DNA from: an uncultured Lachnospiraceae bacterium
Lineage (GTDB): Bacteria > Bacillota > Clostridia > Lachnospirales > Lachnospiraceae
Length of the DNA stretch: 12,909 nt
Direction: 5' to 3'
Assembly (NCBI GenBank): GCA_905236585.1
Contig: CAJOQZ010000084.1
Span: 1-12,909, forward strand
Shown here: positions 1-5,884 of the stretch, in pieces
Layout of the letters: the number at the start of each line of letters is the position of its first letter
Numbering within the stretch: position 1 is the first letter of the stretch
The notes under the pieces: model-generated
What the model saw: the letters and a program-made list of their open reading frames with translations, nothing else
Database searches by the model: none
What the model was told of the DNA's origin: nothing
Program-made: the position numbers and the translations under genes

Positions 1-2
1 AG

Positions 3-587
3 CCGGGCGCGGGCGCATATACGCATAAGAATGAGATTTACCTGACGGAAGAGGAGTTTTCCGAACTGCGGCGGTATGACAGGGCGAGTGCGCTAAACTA
101 TCTTTCCGTTATGGTTGCGCATGAGATCTCCCATGTGTTGACGCGCAATGATCCGGCTTTCCGCCGGTCGCTTTATCGGACCATCGGATTTACGGTGGAC
201 GCAAAAGAACCCGCTTTTTCGGACGATGTAAGGGCGCAGTTATTGTCCAACCCGGATGTGGAAGCGTATGACTGCCACGGTACGTTTACGATTGACGGGG
301 TCAAGACGGAGGCGACGATCGTTTCGTATCTGCCGCCGTTTACGTCCGGCGGAAATATGGTGCAGTCCGCGCAGGCGGCGTTGGTGCCCCTCAACGACCC
401 GGGGCGTTTGATCATGGCGAGCGAGGTTCCCGATTTTTACGCCGTCGTCGGCAGCAATACAGACTACGTGATCGCAGCGGAGGAGTGTGCGGCGGATAAT
501 TTTTCCTACGCCGTCATATACGGGACGGGCAGATCCTACAAAAACCCGGAGATTATCAGCGCGATCCTTTCCTTCATGGGGCAGTAG
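3..587 (+). CDS. HExxH metallopeptidase-like protein, C-terminal part (5' end outside window)
   Basis: The frame is open from the left edge to a TAG at 585-587, so the gene starts outside the window and 194 residues are visible. The visible part carries an HEISH motif (residues 40-44), the HExxH signature of zinc metallopeptidases. About 115 residues later comes an EE-x3-DNF motif (residues 160-167), whose glutamate could be the third zinc ligand, as in gluzincin-type enzymes. From memory, uncharacterised bacterial proteins share the pattern HExxH-(L/T)-(S/T)RN(D/N)P followed by an E-x3-DNF motif; I do not know a named member. An ATG at 111 lies inside the conserved region just before HEISH and cannot be the start. 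Signal peptide and location cannot be judged without the N-terminus. The peptidase function is inferred from motifs only; the substrate is unknown. Confidence 0.75.
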   Translation, partial: PGAGAYTHKNEIYLTEEEFSELRRYDRASALNYLSVMVAHEISHVLTRNDPAFRRSLYRTIGFTVDAKEPAFSDDVRAQLLSNPDVEAYDCHGTFTIDGVKTEATIVSYLPPFTSGGNMVQSAQAALVPLNDPGRLIMASEVPDFYAVVGSNTDYVIAAEECAADNFSYAVIYGTGRSYKNPEIISAILSFMGQ

Positions 588-612
588 ATCCCGTGCTTTG
601 ACAGCAAAAGCG

Positions 613-633
613 ACGGCAGCGGCTCCGTTTTTT
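613..633 (+). terminator. weak terminator-like hairpin after the metallopeptidase gene
   Basis: ACGG (613-616) can pair with CCGT (625-628) across an 8-nt loop, and the stem runs into six T residues (628-633). The stem is only four pairs, so this is a weak candidate for an intrinsic terminator separating the metallopeptidase gene from the zinc-ribbon gene. Confidence 0.3.
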
Positions 634-705
634 CGAAATTGCCGCGACGGATCGCCCATTGCACGGGAGCATAACATAATAGTTTTTTTCACAGGAGGCA
701 TTACC

Positions 706-1071
706 ATGGATATTTTTGACAAAATCAGCGATACCGCCATTGCCATTGGCAAGGAAGTTTCGGACCGGGCGAAAGATGTCGGCGGATACGCGAAACTGCA
801 ATACGAGATCCGCACCCGCGAGGGGTATCTGAACGAACTGTATCAGGAGATCGGAAAAAAGTATTACGAAGAGCACAAGGACGACGAAGATGCGGATTTT
901 GCGGAAGTGGACGGGCTTCTTGCGGAATTGAAGGAAATGCGCGAGGAACTCATGGAGCGAAAAGGCGCGGAAAAATGCCCGAAGTGCGGCAATTACGTGC
1001 CAAAGGACGCTGATTATTGCAGCAAATGCGGTGAGCAGTTAAAAGGTGTGGATGTTGAGGGTGAGGAATAA
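706..1071 (+). CDS. zinc-ribbon domain protein, coiled-coil N-terminus
   Basis: A 121-residue cytosolic protein. The ATG at 706 is preceded by AGGAGG (693-698) at good spacing; the same frame is open further upstream but without such a site. Residues 1-25 look amphipathic and residues 30-85 are rich in Glu, Lys and Leu, suggesting a helical or coiled-coil region. The C-terminus holds a compact zinc ribbon of two CxxC knuckles: CPKC, a short spacer with YVPKDADY, then CSKC. This layout is common in small zinc-ribbon proteins of Clostridia. The family has no established biochemical role that I can name; a scaffold or protein-interaction role is a guess. There is no signal peptide or membrane segment. 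It lies 130 nt upstream of metG and could be cotranscribed with it, since no terminator is visible between them. Confidence 0.85.
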   Translation: MDIFDKISDTAIAIGKEVSDRAKDVGGYAKLQYEIRTREGYLNELYQEIGKKYYEEHKDDEDADFAEVDGLLAELKEMREELMERKGAEKCPKCGNYVPKDADYCSKCGEQLKGVDVEGEE

Positions 1072-1201
1072 TCATTACAAGTTGACGAGCCGTCGAACCG
1101 ATTCTTTTTCGCCATATCAAGCTTTGGAACTGCACAGGAGCGAGGTTGTGCGCCGGAAGGGCGAACCGGCGGATTTTTGGGATGAGGAGACAGAAGACTG
1201 A
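1052..1201 (+). CDS. possible 49-residue ORF overlapping the metG start
   Basis: This frame is open from ATG 1052, inside the end of the zinc-ribbon gene, to a TGA at 1199-1201 that overlaps the metG ATG as TGATG. That arrangement is typical of translational coupling. The product would be basic in its first half and acidic at the end (EPADFWDEETED). A modest purine-rich stretch, AAAAGGTG (1041-1048), lies close before the ATG. I recognise no family. It fills almost the whole gap between the two flanking genes, which favours a real gene or a remnant of one. The 21-nt overlap with the upstream gene, the weak ribosome binding site and the short length argue against. Alternatively it is simply an open leader of metG. 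Confidence 0.3.
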   Translation: MLRVRNNHYKLTSRRTDSFSPYQALELHRSEVVRRKGEPADFWDEETED

Positions 1202-3213
1202 TGAATAAGGGAAACTACTATATTACTACGGCGATCACCTATACTTCGGGAAAGCCGCATATCGGCAACACCTATGAAATCGTGCTGGCGGATGCGATTG
1301 CGCGGTTCCGCCGTCAGGAGGGGTACGACGTTTTTTTCCAGACCGGGACGGACGAACACGGGATCAAGATTGAACAAAAAGCAAAAGACGCGGGCGTTAC
1401 CCCGAAGGAGTTCGTTGACGCGACGGCGGGCGAGGTGCGCCGGATCTGGGATCTGATGGATGCGAGTTATGACAAATTCATTCGGACGACGGATGCCGAC
1501 CATGAGCGGCAGGTGCAGAAGATTTTCAAGAAATTATATGATCAGGGCGACATCTACAAAGGCTCTTACGAGGGCTGGTACTGCGTGCCGGACGAGTCGT
1601 TCTGGACCCAGTCGCAGTTGGTTGACGGCAAGTGCCCCGACTGCGGACGCCCGGTGCAGAAAGCGTCGGAAGAGGCGTATTTTTTCAAAATGAGCAAATA
1701 TGCCGACGCGCTGATCGAGCATATCAACTCGCATCCCGAATTTATCCAGCCCGTTTCCCGGAAAAACGAGATGATGAATAACTTCCTTCTGCCGGGTCTT
1801 ACCGATTTATGCGTGTCGCGGACGTCGTTTACATGGGGGATTCCGGTGGACTTCGACCCGAAGCACGTGGTATATGTCTGGCTGGATGCGCTGGTGAACT
1901 ATATCACGGGAATCGGCTATGACGCCGACGGGCATTCGAGCGAGCAGTATAAAAAATTGTGGCCCGCCGATCTGCATTTGATAGGCAAGGACATCATCCG
2001 TTTCCATACGATTTACTGGCCGATTTTCTTAATGGCGTTGGGAGAGCCGCTGCCGAAGCAGGTGTTCGGGCATCCGTGGCTGATCCAGAGCGACGGCAAG
2101 ATGTCGAAGTCGAAAGGCAACGTCATCTATGCGGATGATCTGGTGGACATGTTCGGGGTGGATGCGGTGCGCTATTTCGTGCTGCATGAAATGCCGTTTG
2201 AAAATGACGGCGTGATTTCGTGGGAACTTCTTGTCGAACGCATCAACTCGGATCTGGCAAATACGCTCGGCAATTTGGTGAACCGCACGATTTCCATGAG
2301 CAACAAGTATTTTGGCGGAGAAGTGGCGGACAAGGGCGTTTCGGATGCGGTGGACGACGATTTGAAAGCCGTGGTTTCCGGTACGAAAGCGAAAGTCGAG
2401 GAAAAAATGGCAGGTCTGCGCGTGGCGGATTCGCTGACGGAGATTTTCAACCTGTTCAAACGGTGCAACAAATATATCGACGAGACGGAGCCGTGGGTGC
2501 TGGCAAAAGACGACGCGAAAAAAGACCGTCTGGCGACCGTCCTCTACAACCTTGTGGAGAGCATCACGATCGGCGCGACGCTTTTGAAAAGTTTTATGCC
2601 GAAAACGGCGGAAAAGATTTTCGCCCAGTTGTCCGCAAAAGAAATCGCTTATGACGAATTGGATTCCTTCGGGCACTATGTAAGCGGAACGAGCGTGACG
2701 GACAAGCCGGAGATTTTGTTTGCAAGGCTTGATTTGAATGAGGTCATGGAAAAAGTCGCCGCGCTGGAGGAAAAACAGAATGCGGCAAAGGGCGGCGCGA
2801 ATGGCGGTTCCGGCGCTTCTTCGGGCGACGGTTCGAACGGTGCGTCCCCGTCCGGTGATACGGCGGAGATTGCATTGGAAGAAAAGCCGGAGATTACGTT
2901 TGACGAGTTTGGGAAAATGCAGTTTGCCGTCGGTGAGATCATTGCCTGTGAAGCAGTAGAAAAATCAAAGAAACTGCTCTGCTCAAAGGTGAAGATCGGC
3001 AATCAGACGAAGCAGATCGTAAGCGGCATCAAGAAATGGTACGCTCCGGAGGAAATGGTCGGCAAAAAGGTGATGGTCTTAGTGAACTTAAAGCCGGCGA
3101 AACTTGCGGGCGTCCTTTCCGAAGGGATGCTTTTGTGCGCGGAGGACGCGGACGGCAATCTCGCGCTGATGATGCCGGAGAAGGACATGCCAAGCGGGGC
3201 GGAGATTTGCTGA
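1201..3213 (+). CDS. metG: methionyl-tRNA synthetase
   Basis: Class I aminoacyl-tRNA synthetase that charges tRNA-Met with methionine in the cytosol; 670 residues, usual for the form with a C-terminal tRNA-binding domain. The HIGH-type signature is PHIGN (residues 19-23) and the KMSKS loop is KMSKS (300-304). The connective-peptide zinc knuckle reads C128-x2-D131 and C145-x2-C148, so the second position is Asp where many homologues have Cys. The anticodon-binding helical domain follows to about residue 520. A Gly/Ser/Ala-rich linker (about 531-556) then joins an EMAPII/Arc1p-like tRNA-binding OB domain (about 566-670). The start at 1201 has GAGGAG (1184-1189) upstream. No T-box is seen in the short leader. 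The last 43 bases before the stop region are duplicated about 430 bp downstream. Confidence 0.97.
   Translation: MNKGNYYITTAITYTSGKPHIGNTYEIVLADAIARFRRQEGYDVFFQTGTDEHGIKIEQKAKDAGVTPKEFVDATAGEVRRIWDLMDASYDKFIRTTDADHERQVQKIFKKLYDQGDIYKGSYEGWYCVPDESFWTQSQLVDGKCPDCGRPVQKASEEAYFFKMSKYADALIEHINSHPEFIQPVSRKNEMMNNFLLPGLTDLCVSRTSFTWGIPVDFDPKHVVYVWLDALVNYITGIGYDADGHSSEQYKKLWPADLHLIGKDIIRFHTIYWPIFLMALGEPLPKQVFGHPWLIQSDGKMSKSKGNVIYADDLVDMFGVDAVRYFVLHEMPFENDGVISWELLVERINSDLANTLGNLVNRTISMSNKYFGGEVADKGVSDAVDDDLKAVVSGTKAKVEEKMAGLRVADSLTEIFNLFKRCNKYIDETEPWVLAKDDAKKDRLATVLYNLVESITIGATLLKSFMPKTAEKIFAQLSAKEIAYDELDSFGHYVSGTSVTDKPEILFARLDLNEVMEKVAALEEKQNAAKGGANGGSGASSGDGSNGASPSGDTAEIALEEKPEITFDEFGKMQFAVGEIIACEAVEKSKKLLCSKVKIGNQTKQIVSGIKKWYAPEEMVGKKVMVLVNLKPAKLAGVLSEGMLLCAEDADGNLALMMPEKDMPSGAEIC
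3166..3208 (+). repeat. direct repeat copy 1: metG 3' end
   Basis: The 43 bases encoding the MetG tail LMMPEKDMPSGAEI recur at 3595-3637 with three mismatches (40 of 43 identical) and an offset of 429 bp, a multiple of three. This is the copy inside metG. It runs to within 5 bases of the metG stop codon's end. Confidence 0.9.
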
Positions 3214-3242
3214 CGTTTTGGAAATGATGGGGGATTAACAAG

Positions 3243-3639
3243 ATGACGGAGCAGGGAACTATACCGCAAAAGACACTTAAAAAATCGATCATAGCGGCTC
3301 TTATCGGCGTGTTGATTGTGGCGGGTATCGTTGAGGTGCTGCTGTTTTCAAAAAACGGCGATTTGACGGCGACGACCATCCGCGTCATTGATTTTCCCCG
3401 ACGAAAGCGGAACCGAAACCACATTTACCATTAAGGGAGAAGACATAACTGGCAACGCCTTTCCCGTCATCGATGAGCGGGATGCCAGCGATACCCCCAT
3501 TCCCAATGAGAGTGATATCGGCGATAGCACTCACCCCGCAGAAGAGCCCGGCGTCGAAGCCGCACTCACCGGAGAAAGTGGGGACGATATTGTACTGATG
3601 ATGCCGGAGAATGATATGCCAAGCAGGGCGGAGATTTAA
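3243..3639 (+). pseudogene. small bitopic membrane protein gene broken by a +1 frameshift
   Basis: Translation can start at ATG 3243, 29 nt after metG, with GGGGGA (3229-3234) as ribosome binding site. The first frame gives a basic N-terminus, then a hydrophobic segment at about residues 15-36, that is, a membrane anchor with the C-terminus outside. It stops at 3434 after 63 residues. At TTTTCCCC (3392-3399) the +1 frame continues openly to a TAA at 3637-3639. Removing one base from the T4C4 run would restore a single protein of about 131 residues reading VIDFPDESGTETTF across the joint. The downstream part is acidic and Thr/Glu/Pro-rich, and its last 15 residues (LMMPENDMPSRAEI) copy the MetG tail. 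The N-terminal anchor followed by a beta-rich start resembles the beginning of larger clostridial envelope proteins, so it may be a truncated remnant. A programmed shift cannot be excluded. Confidence 0.6.
3595..3637 (+). repeat. direct repeat copy 2: duplicated metG 3' end
   Basis: Second copy of the 43-bp metG tail sequence (3166-3208), differing at three positions (G/T, C/T, G/A). It lies in the same reading frame as metG and forms the end of the frameshifted membrane-protein gene. Homology fades abruptly upstream of 3595. It ends three bases before the operator palindrome of the toxin-antitoxin operon. Confidence 0.9.
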
Positions 3640-3667
3640 TGCAATCATATGATTGCAAATGATTACA
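3640..3667 (+). promoter_or_regulatory. probable toxin-antitoxin operator: palindrome plus third half-site
   Basis: TGCAATCATATGATTGCA (3640-3657) is a perfect 18-bp palindrome made of two inverted 9-bp half-sites. A third half-site, ATGATTACA (3659-3667), repeats ATGATTGCA (3649-3657) with one change, exactly 10 bp away, so it lies on the same face of the helix. The site covers the -35 element of the promoter in front of the antitoxin gene. This fits autorepression by the ribbon-helix-helix antitoxin or its toxin complex; the binding itself is inferred. Confidence 0.7.
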
Positions 3668-3681
3668 GACCGGTATATAAT
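3653..3681 (+). promoter_or_regulatory. promoter of the toxin-antitoxin operon
   Basis: TTGCAA (3653-3658) and TATAAT (3676-3681) are separated by 17 bp, a near-consensus housekeeping sigma promoter. The -35 box overlaps the operator palindrome. Transcription would start near 3688, about 20 nt before the antitoxin ATG. Confidence 0.75.
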
Positions 3682-3707
3682 GAAAAGGAAGAAAGGGTGA
3701 GTCTGTT

Positions 3708-4001
3708 ATGTCAAGCGTATTAGTGCAATTCAGAACAGAAGATACGGCAAAAGCGAAGGCAGCCAGTATATGTGACCGGCTGGGATTTGATCTGCAATCT
3801 TATTTGAGGATGTGCATTGCGCGTTTGAATCAGGAGAACGGCATACCTTTTTCCATGAATGTTAAAGATATCCCGAAAAACCGGGGATTAGAGGCGATGA
3901 AAAAAGCCGAAAAAATAGCGAGTAAAAACGGTATTGCAGATATGACGCTCGACGAAATAAATGCGGAAATTGCAGCATACAGAGAGAAGGCAGCAGAATG
4001 A
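3708..4001 (+). CDS. RelB/DinJ-family antitoxin
   Basis: A 97-residue protein with the ribbon-helix-helix N-terminus of RelB/DinJ antitoxins. Residues 1-12 (MSSVLVQFRTED) form the DNA-contacting strand, followed by two helices with GFDLQSYLRMCIARL and the family's characteristic GIPF motif near residue 45. The C-terminal half is Lys/Glu-rich and helical and would bind and neutralise the toxin. The ATG at 3708 follows AAGGGTG (3693-3699). The stop overlaps the toxin start as ATGA (3998-4001), so the pair is translationally coupled. Base composition is more AT-rich than in the flanking core genes, in keeping with horizontal acquisition. Autoregulation is expected through the palindrome at 3640-3657. 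Function is inferred from family and arrangement. Confidence 0.88.
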   Translation: MSSVLVQFRTEDTAKAKAASICDRLGFDLQSYLRMCIARLNQENGIPFSMNVKDIPKNRGLEAMKKAEKIASKNGIADMTLDEINAEIAAYREKAAE

Positions 4002-4426
4002 GGCGGTATGCCGTTATTGATACAAATGTTTTGGTGTCTGCCATGCTGAAACGGGCATCTGTTCCCGGGAAAATCATTGAATTTGCGTTCAGCGGAGTGA
4101 TCGTTCCTGTTCTTAACGAAAAAATTGTTGCGGAGTATCGAGAGGTTTTGCTGCGGGATAAGTTTCATTTTACCAAAGAAATCGTTGATGATGTTATACA
4201 GGCTCTTGAAGAAGAGGGCGAGTATATTGATCCTGAAAATTTGGATTTTGATCTTCCCGATCCCAAAGATATTATATTTTATGCGATTGTCATGGAAAAG
4301 AGGAAAGATGAGGATGCGTTTCTTGTGACGGGCAATATCCGGCATTTCCCGCAAGAGCCATACGTTGTAACGCCGAAAGAAATGTTGGATATTATTATCT
4401 CACCCGGATATGAGGAACGCCAATAA
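3998..4426 (+). CDS. PIN-domain toxin ribonuclease (COG1569-like)
   Basis: A 142-residue protein with a PIN nuclease fold, the probable toxin of the pair. Conserved acidic residues of the Mg-dependent active site are visible: D8 in VIDTNVLVSA, E46 in the helix AEYREVL, and D88/D91 in DLPDPKDIIFY. The fourth region reads FLVTGNIRHFP (109-118), with Asn where many PIN proteins have Asp, a common variant in this subfamily. PIN toxins cleave RNA, often tRNA or rRNA; the target here cannot be told. The start codon overlaps the antitoxin stop by four bases. RelB/DinJ antitoxins are classically paired with RelE/YafQ toxins, so this is a mixed module. No clear terminator follows. Confidence 0.88.
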   Translation: MRRYAVIDTNVLVSAMLKRASVPGKIIEFAFSGVIVPVLNEKIVAEYREVLLRDKFHFTKEIVDDVIQALEEEGEYIDPENLDFDLPDPKDIIFYAIVMEKRKDEDAFLVTGNIRHFPQEPYVVTPKEMLDIIISPGYEERQ

Positions 4427-4524
4427 GTCATTTACAGGAATTTGACGGATAGGGCTTTGATATGCAGCTTCGGGGTTTCTTTTGTTTCATAGACTTTTCT
4501 TGACTACTGTTCCATTTCTGAATT

Positions 4525-4606
4525 GTTCCGATTTTATGCAATTTTTTCAAAACAAGAGTTCCGATTTTATGCAGATTTTTCAAAATAAATGTTCCGATTT
4601 TATGCA
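4525..4606. repeat. three direct repeats with a 33-bp period
   Basis: GTTCCGATTTTATGCA occurs identically at 4525-4540, 4558-4573 and 4591-4606, exactly 33 bp apart. The two 17-bp spacers are also similar (both contain TTTTTCAAAA). Read on the minus strand the unit is TGCATAAAATCGGAAC. A minus-strand frame through the array is open (repeating LHKIGT) simply because the period is a multiple of three; I do not call a gene. The 341-bp gap 4427-4767 between the PIN toxin and tatD otherwise holds only the tatD promoter, and no terminator is convincing. Confidence 0.85.
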
Positions 4607-4650
4607 AAGCGATTGACAAACGCCTATGAAAACGTCATTGCTCGTTTACC

Positions 4651-4679
4651 TTGCCCGAATAGATGCAATAGAGTATAAT
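4651..4679 (+). promoter_or_regulatory. probable promoter for tatD and downstream genes
   Basis: TTGCCC (4651-4656) and TATAAT (4674-4679) are 17 bp apart. The -10 box is perfect and the -35 box matches half of consensus, including the key TTG. Transcription would begin near 4686, leaving a leader of about 80 nt before tatD. Confidence 0.6.
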
Positions 4680-4767
4680 TTAACTGTCAGGCGCAAGAAC
4701 AGTTCCGTAAAATTTCTATGTCATTGTGACCTCGGAATGAAAGCCGTCCGGTCGGCAGGGGGATAGT

Positions 4768-5670
4768 TTGCACACGATTTTTGAAACCCACACACATTAT
4801 GATGACGAGCAGTTCGACGAAGACAGGGACGAACTGCTTTCCAATATGCCCGCACATGGAATCGAACCGCTGATTAACGTCGGCTCCACTTTTGACGGCG
4901 CGAAAAAGAGTCTGGAACTGGCGCACAAGTATCCATATGTCTATGCCGCGGTCGGCATCCATCCGAGCGAGATCGGGGATTTCGGGGAGAGCGTGGATGT
5001 GGGAGCGATAGAGCAGCCGGGGACATCCCCGGGGGGCGTAACGGCGGAACAGTCTACGACATCTTCGGAGATCGAACCGGCGGAGCTGCCGGAGTCTTCT
5101 GCTAATGAAAATGAAGTCCTTCGCTGGCTGCGGTCGGCGGCGGATGATAAAAAGACGGTCGCCGTCGGTGAGATCGGGCTGGATTATTACTGGGAAAAAG
5201 ACGAGGCGGTGCGTTCGCACCAGCGGTATTGGTTCGCCCGTCAAATTGATTTGGCGGCGGAATGCGCTCTTCCGGTCATCATCCATTCTCGTGAAGCCTG
5301 CGAAGATACGTTAAGGGAAATGCGCCGGGCAGCAAGCTTAGGCGTGCGCGGGGTTATCCATTGTTTTTCCTATTCACGGGAGATTGCGGAAGAATATACC
5401 AAATTGGGATATTATATCGGGATCGGCGGCGTCGTGACATTTAAGAATGCGAAGAAGTTGACGGAAATTGTCAAAACGATTCCTTTGGAGCGCATTCTGC
5501 TTGAGACGGACTGCCCGTATCTTGCGCCGGAGCCGTTCCGCGGGAAGCGCAACGATTCCATGCTTTTACCCTATGTCGTTCAGAAAATCGCCAAACTCCG
5601 CGAGATCACCGAAGACGAGGTGATCGAAGTGACACACGCGAATGCGCGGAGGTTGTTTTTGGAGCGATAA
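4768..5670 (+). CDS. tatD: TatD-family metal-dependent hydrolase/DNase
   Basis: A TIM-barrel metal-dependent hydrolase of the TatD family, cytosolic; E. coli members are 3'-5' exonucleases on DNA and RNA. Metal ligands are all present: H8 and H10 (ETHTHYDD), E135 (VGEIGLDY), H173 (IIHSREA), H198 (VIHCFS) and D248 (LETDCPYLAP). The start is TTG at 4768, with AGGGGG (4757-4762) just upstream; no ATG fits the conserved N-terminus. At 300 residues it is longer than the usual 255-265. The excess lies at about residues 72-114, a Glu/Ser/Pro/Thr-rich insertion between the VGIHPSEIG strand and the helix before GEIGLD. Its DNA contains a short perfect hairpin (5017-5032). In many Firmicutes tatD lies between metG and rsmA, as here. 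Confidence 0.95.
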   Translation: MHTIFETHTHYDDEQFDEDRDELLSNMPAHGIEPLINVGSTFDGAKKSLELAHKYPYVYAAVGIHPSEIGDFGESVDVGAIEQPGTSPGGVTAEQSTTSSEIEPAELPESSANENEVLRWLRSAADDKKTVAVGEIGLDYYWEKDEAVRSHQRYWFARQIDLAAECALPVIIHSREACEDTLREMRRAASLGVRGVIHCFSYSREIAEEYTKLGYYIGIGGVVTFKNAKKLTEIVKTIPLERILLETDCPYLAPEPFRGKRNDSMLLPYVVQKIAKLREITEDEVIEVTHANARRLFLER

Positions 5671-5718
5671 CGGCTTTGGATATACGAAAACCATATATTT
5701 TTTGAAAGGAGCGGAAAA

Positions 5719-5880
5719 ATGACCGGACCGGAATTACTGCGTCTTGTAGATGTACTTGAATCAACAGGTATGGATGGAGAAACCATCGTAGCATCCCTGC
5801 GCTATATTGAGGGAGAAAACAGGGATCTGTCAACTAAAGATATCAAAGAAAAACTTGAGGCTTTGAAAGAAAAGAAATAA
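5719..5880 (+). CDS. small helical protein of unknown function (53 aa)
   Basis: ATG 5719 has a strong ribosome binding site, AAAGGAG (5705-5711), and the frame runs to TAA 5878-5880. The 53 residues are mostly helix-forming: MTGPELLRLVDVLESTGMD, then a second helix ETIVASLRYIEG, then a Lys/Glu-rich tail. There is no Cys, no signal peptide and no membrane segment. It sits 48 nt after tatD and its stop is 4 nt before the rsmA start, so it is very probably cotranscribed with and translationally coupled to rsmA. The place between tatD and rsmA is often occupied by rnmV (ribonuclease M5) in Firmicutes; this is not rnmV. Codon use is a little more AT-rich than its neighbours. I recognise no named family; the two-helix form with 'G' between helices resembles many small clostridial proteins. 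Confidence 0.8.
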   Translation: MTGPELLRLVDVLESTGMDGETIVASLRYIEGENRDLSTKDIKEKLEALKEKK

Positions 5881-5884
5881 AAAT

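Noticed and set aside
671..680. CATAAT as a -10 box for the zinc-ribbon gene
   Set aside because: No acceptable -35 element at 16-18 bp.
1072..1200. T-box riboswitch before metG
   Set aside because: The leader is too short and lacks the conserved T-box sequence and a terminator stem.
4525..4606. Possible CRISPR array
   Set aside because: Repeats are 16 bp, spacers are 17 bp and similar to each other, there are only three units and no cas genes.
4428..4619. Minus-strand open frame with LHKIGT repeats
   Set aside because: The frame is open because the 33-bp repeat is a multiple of three. It has a TTG-type start, no ribosome binding site, and its end does not resemble a protein.
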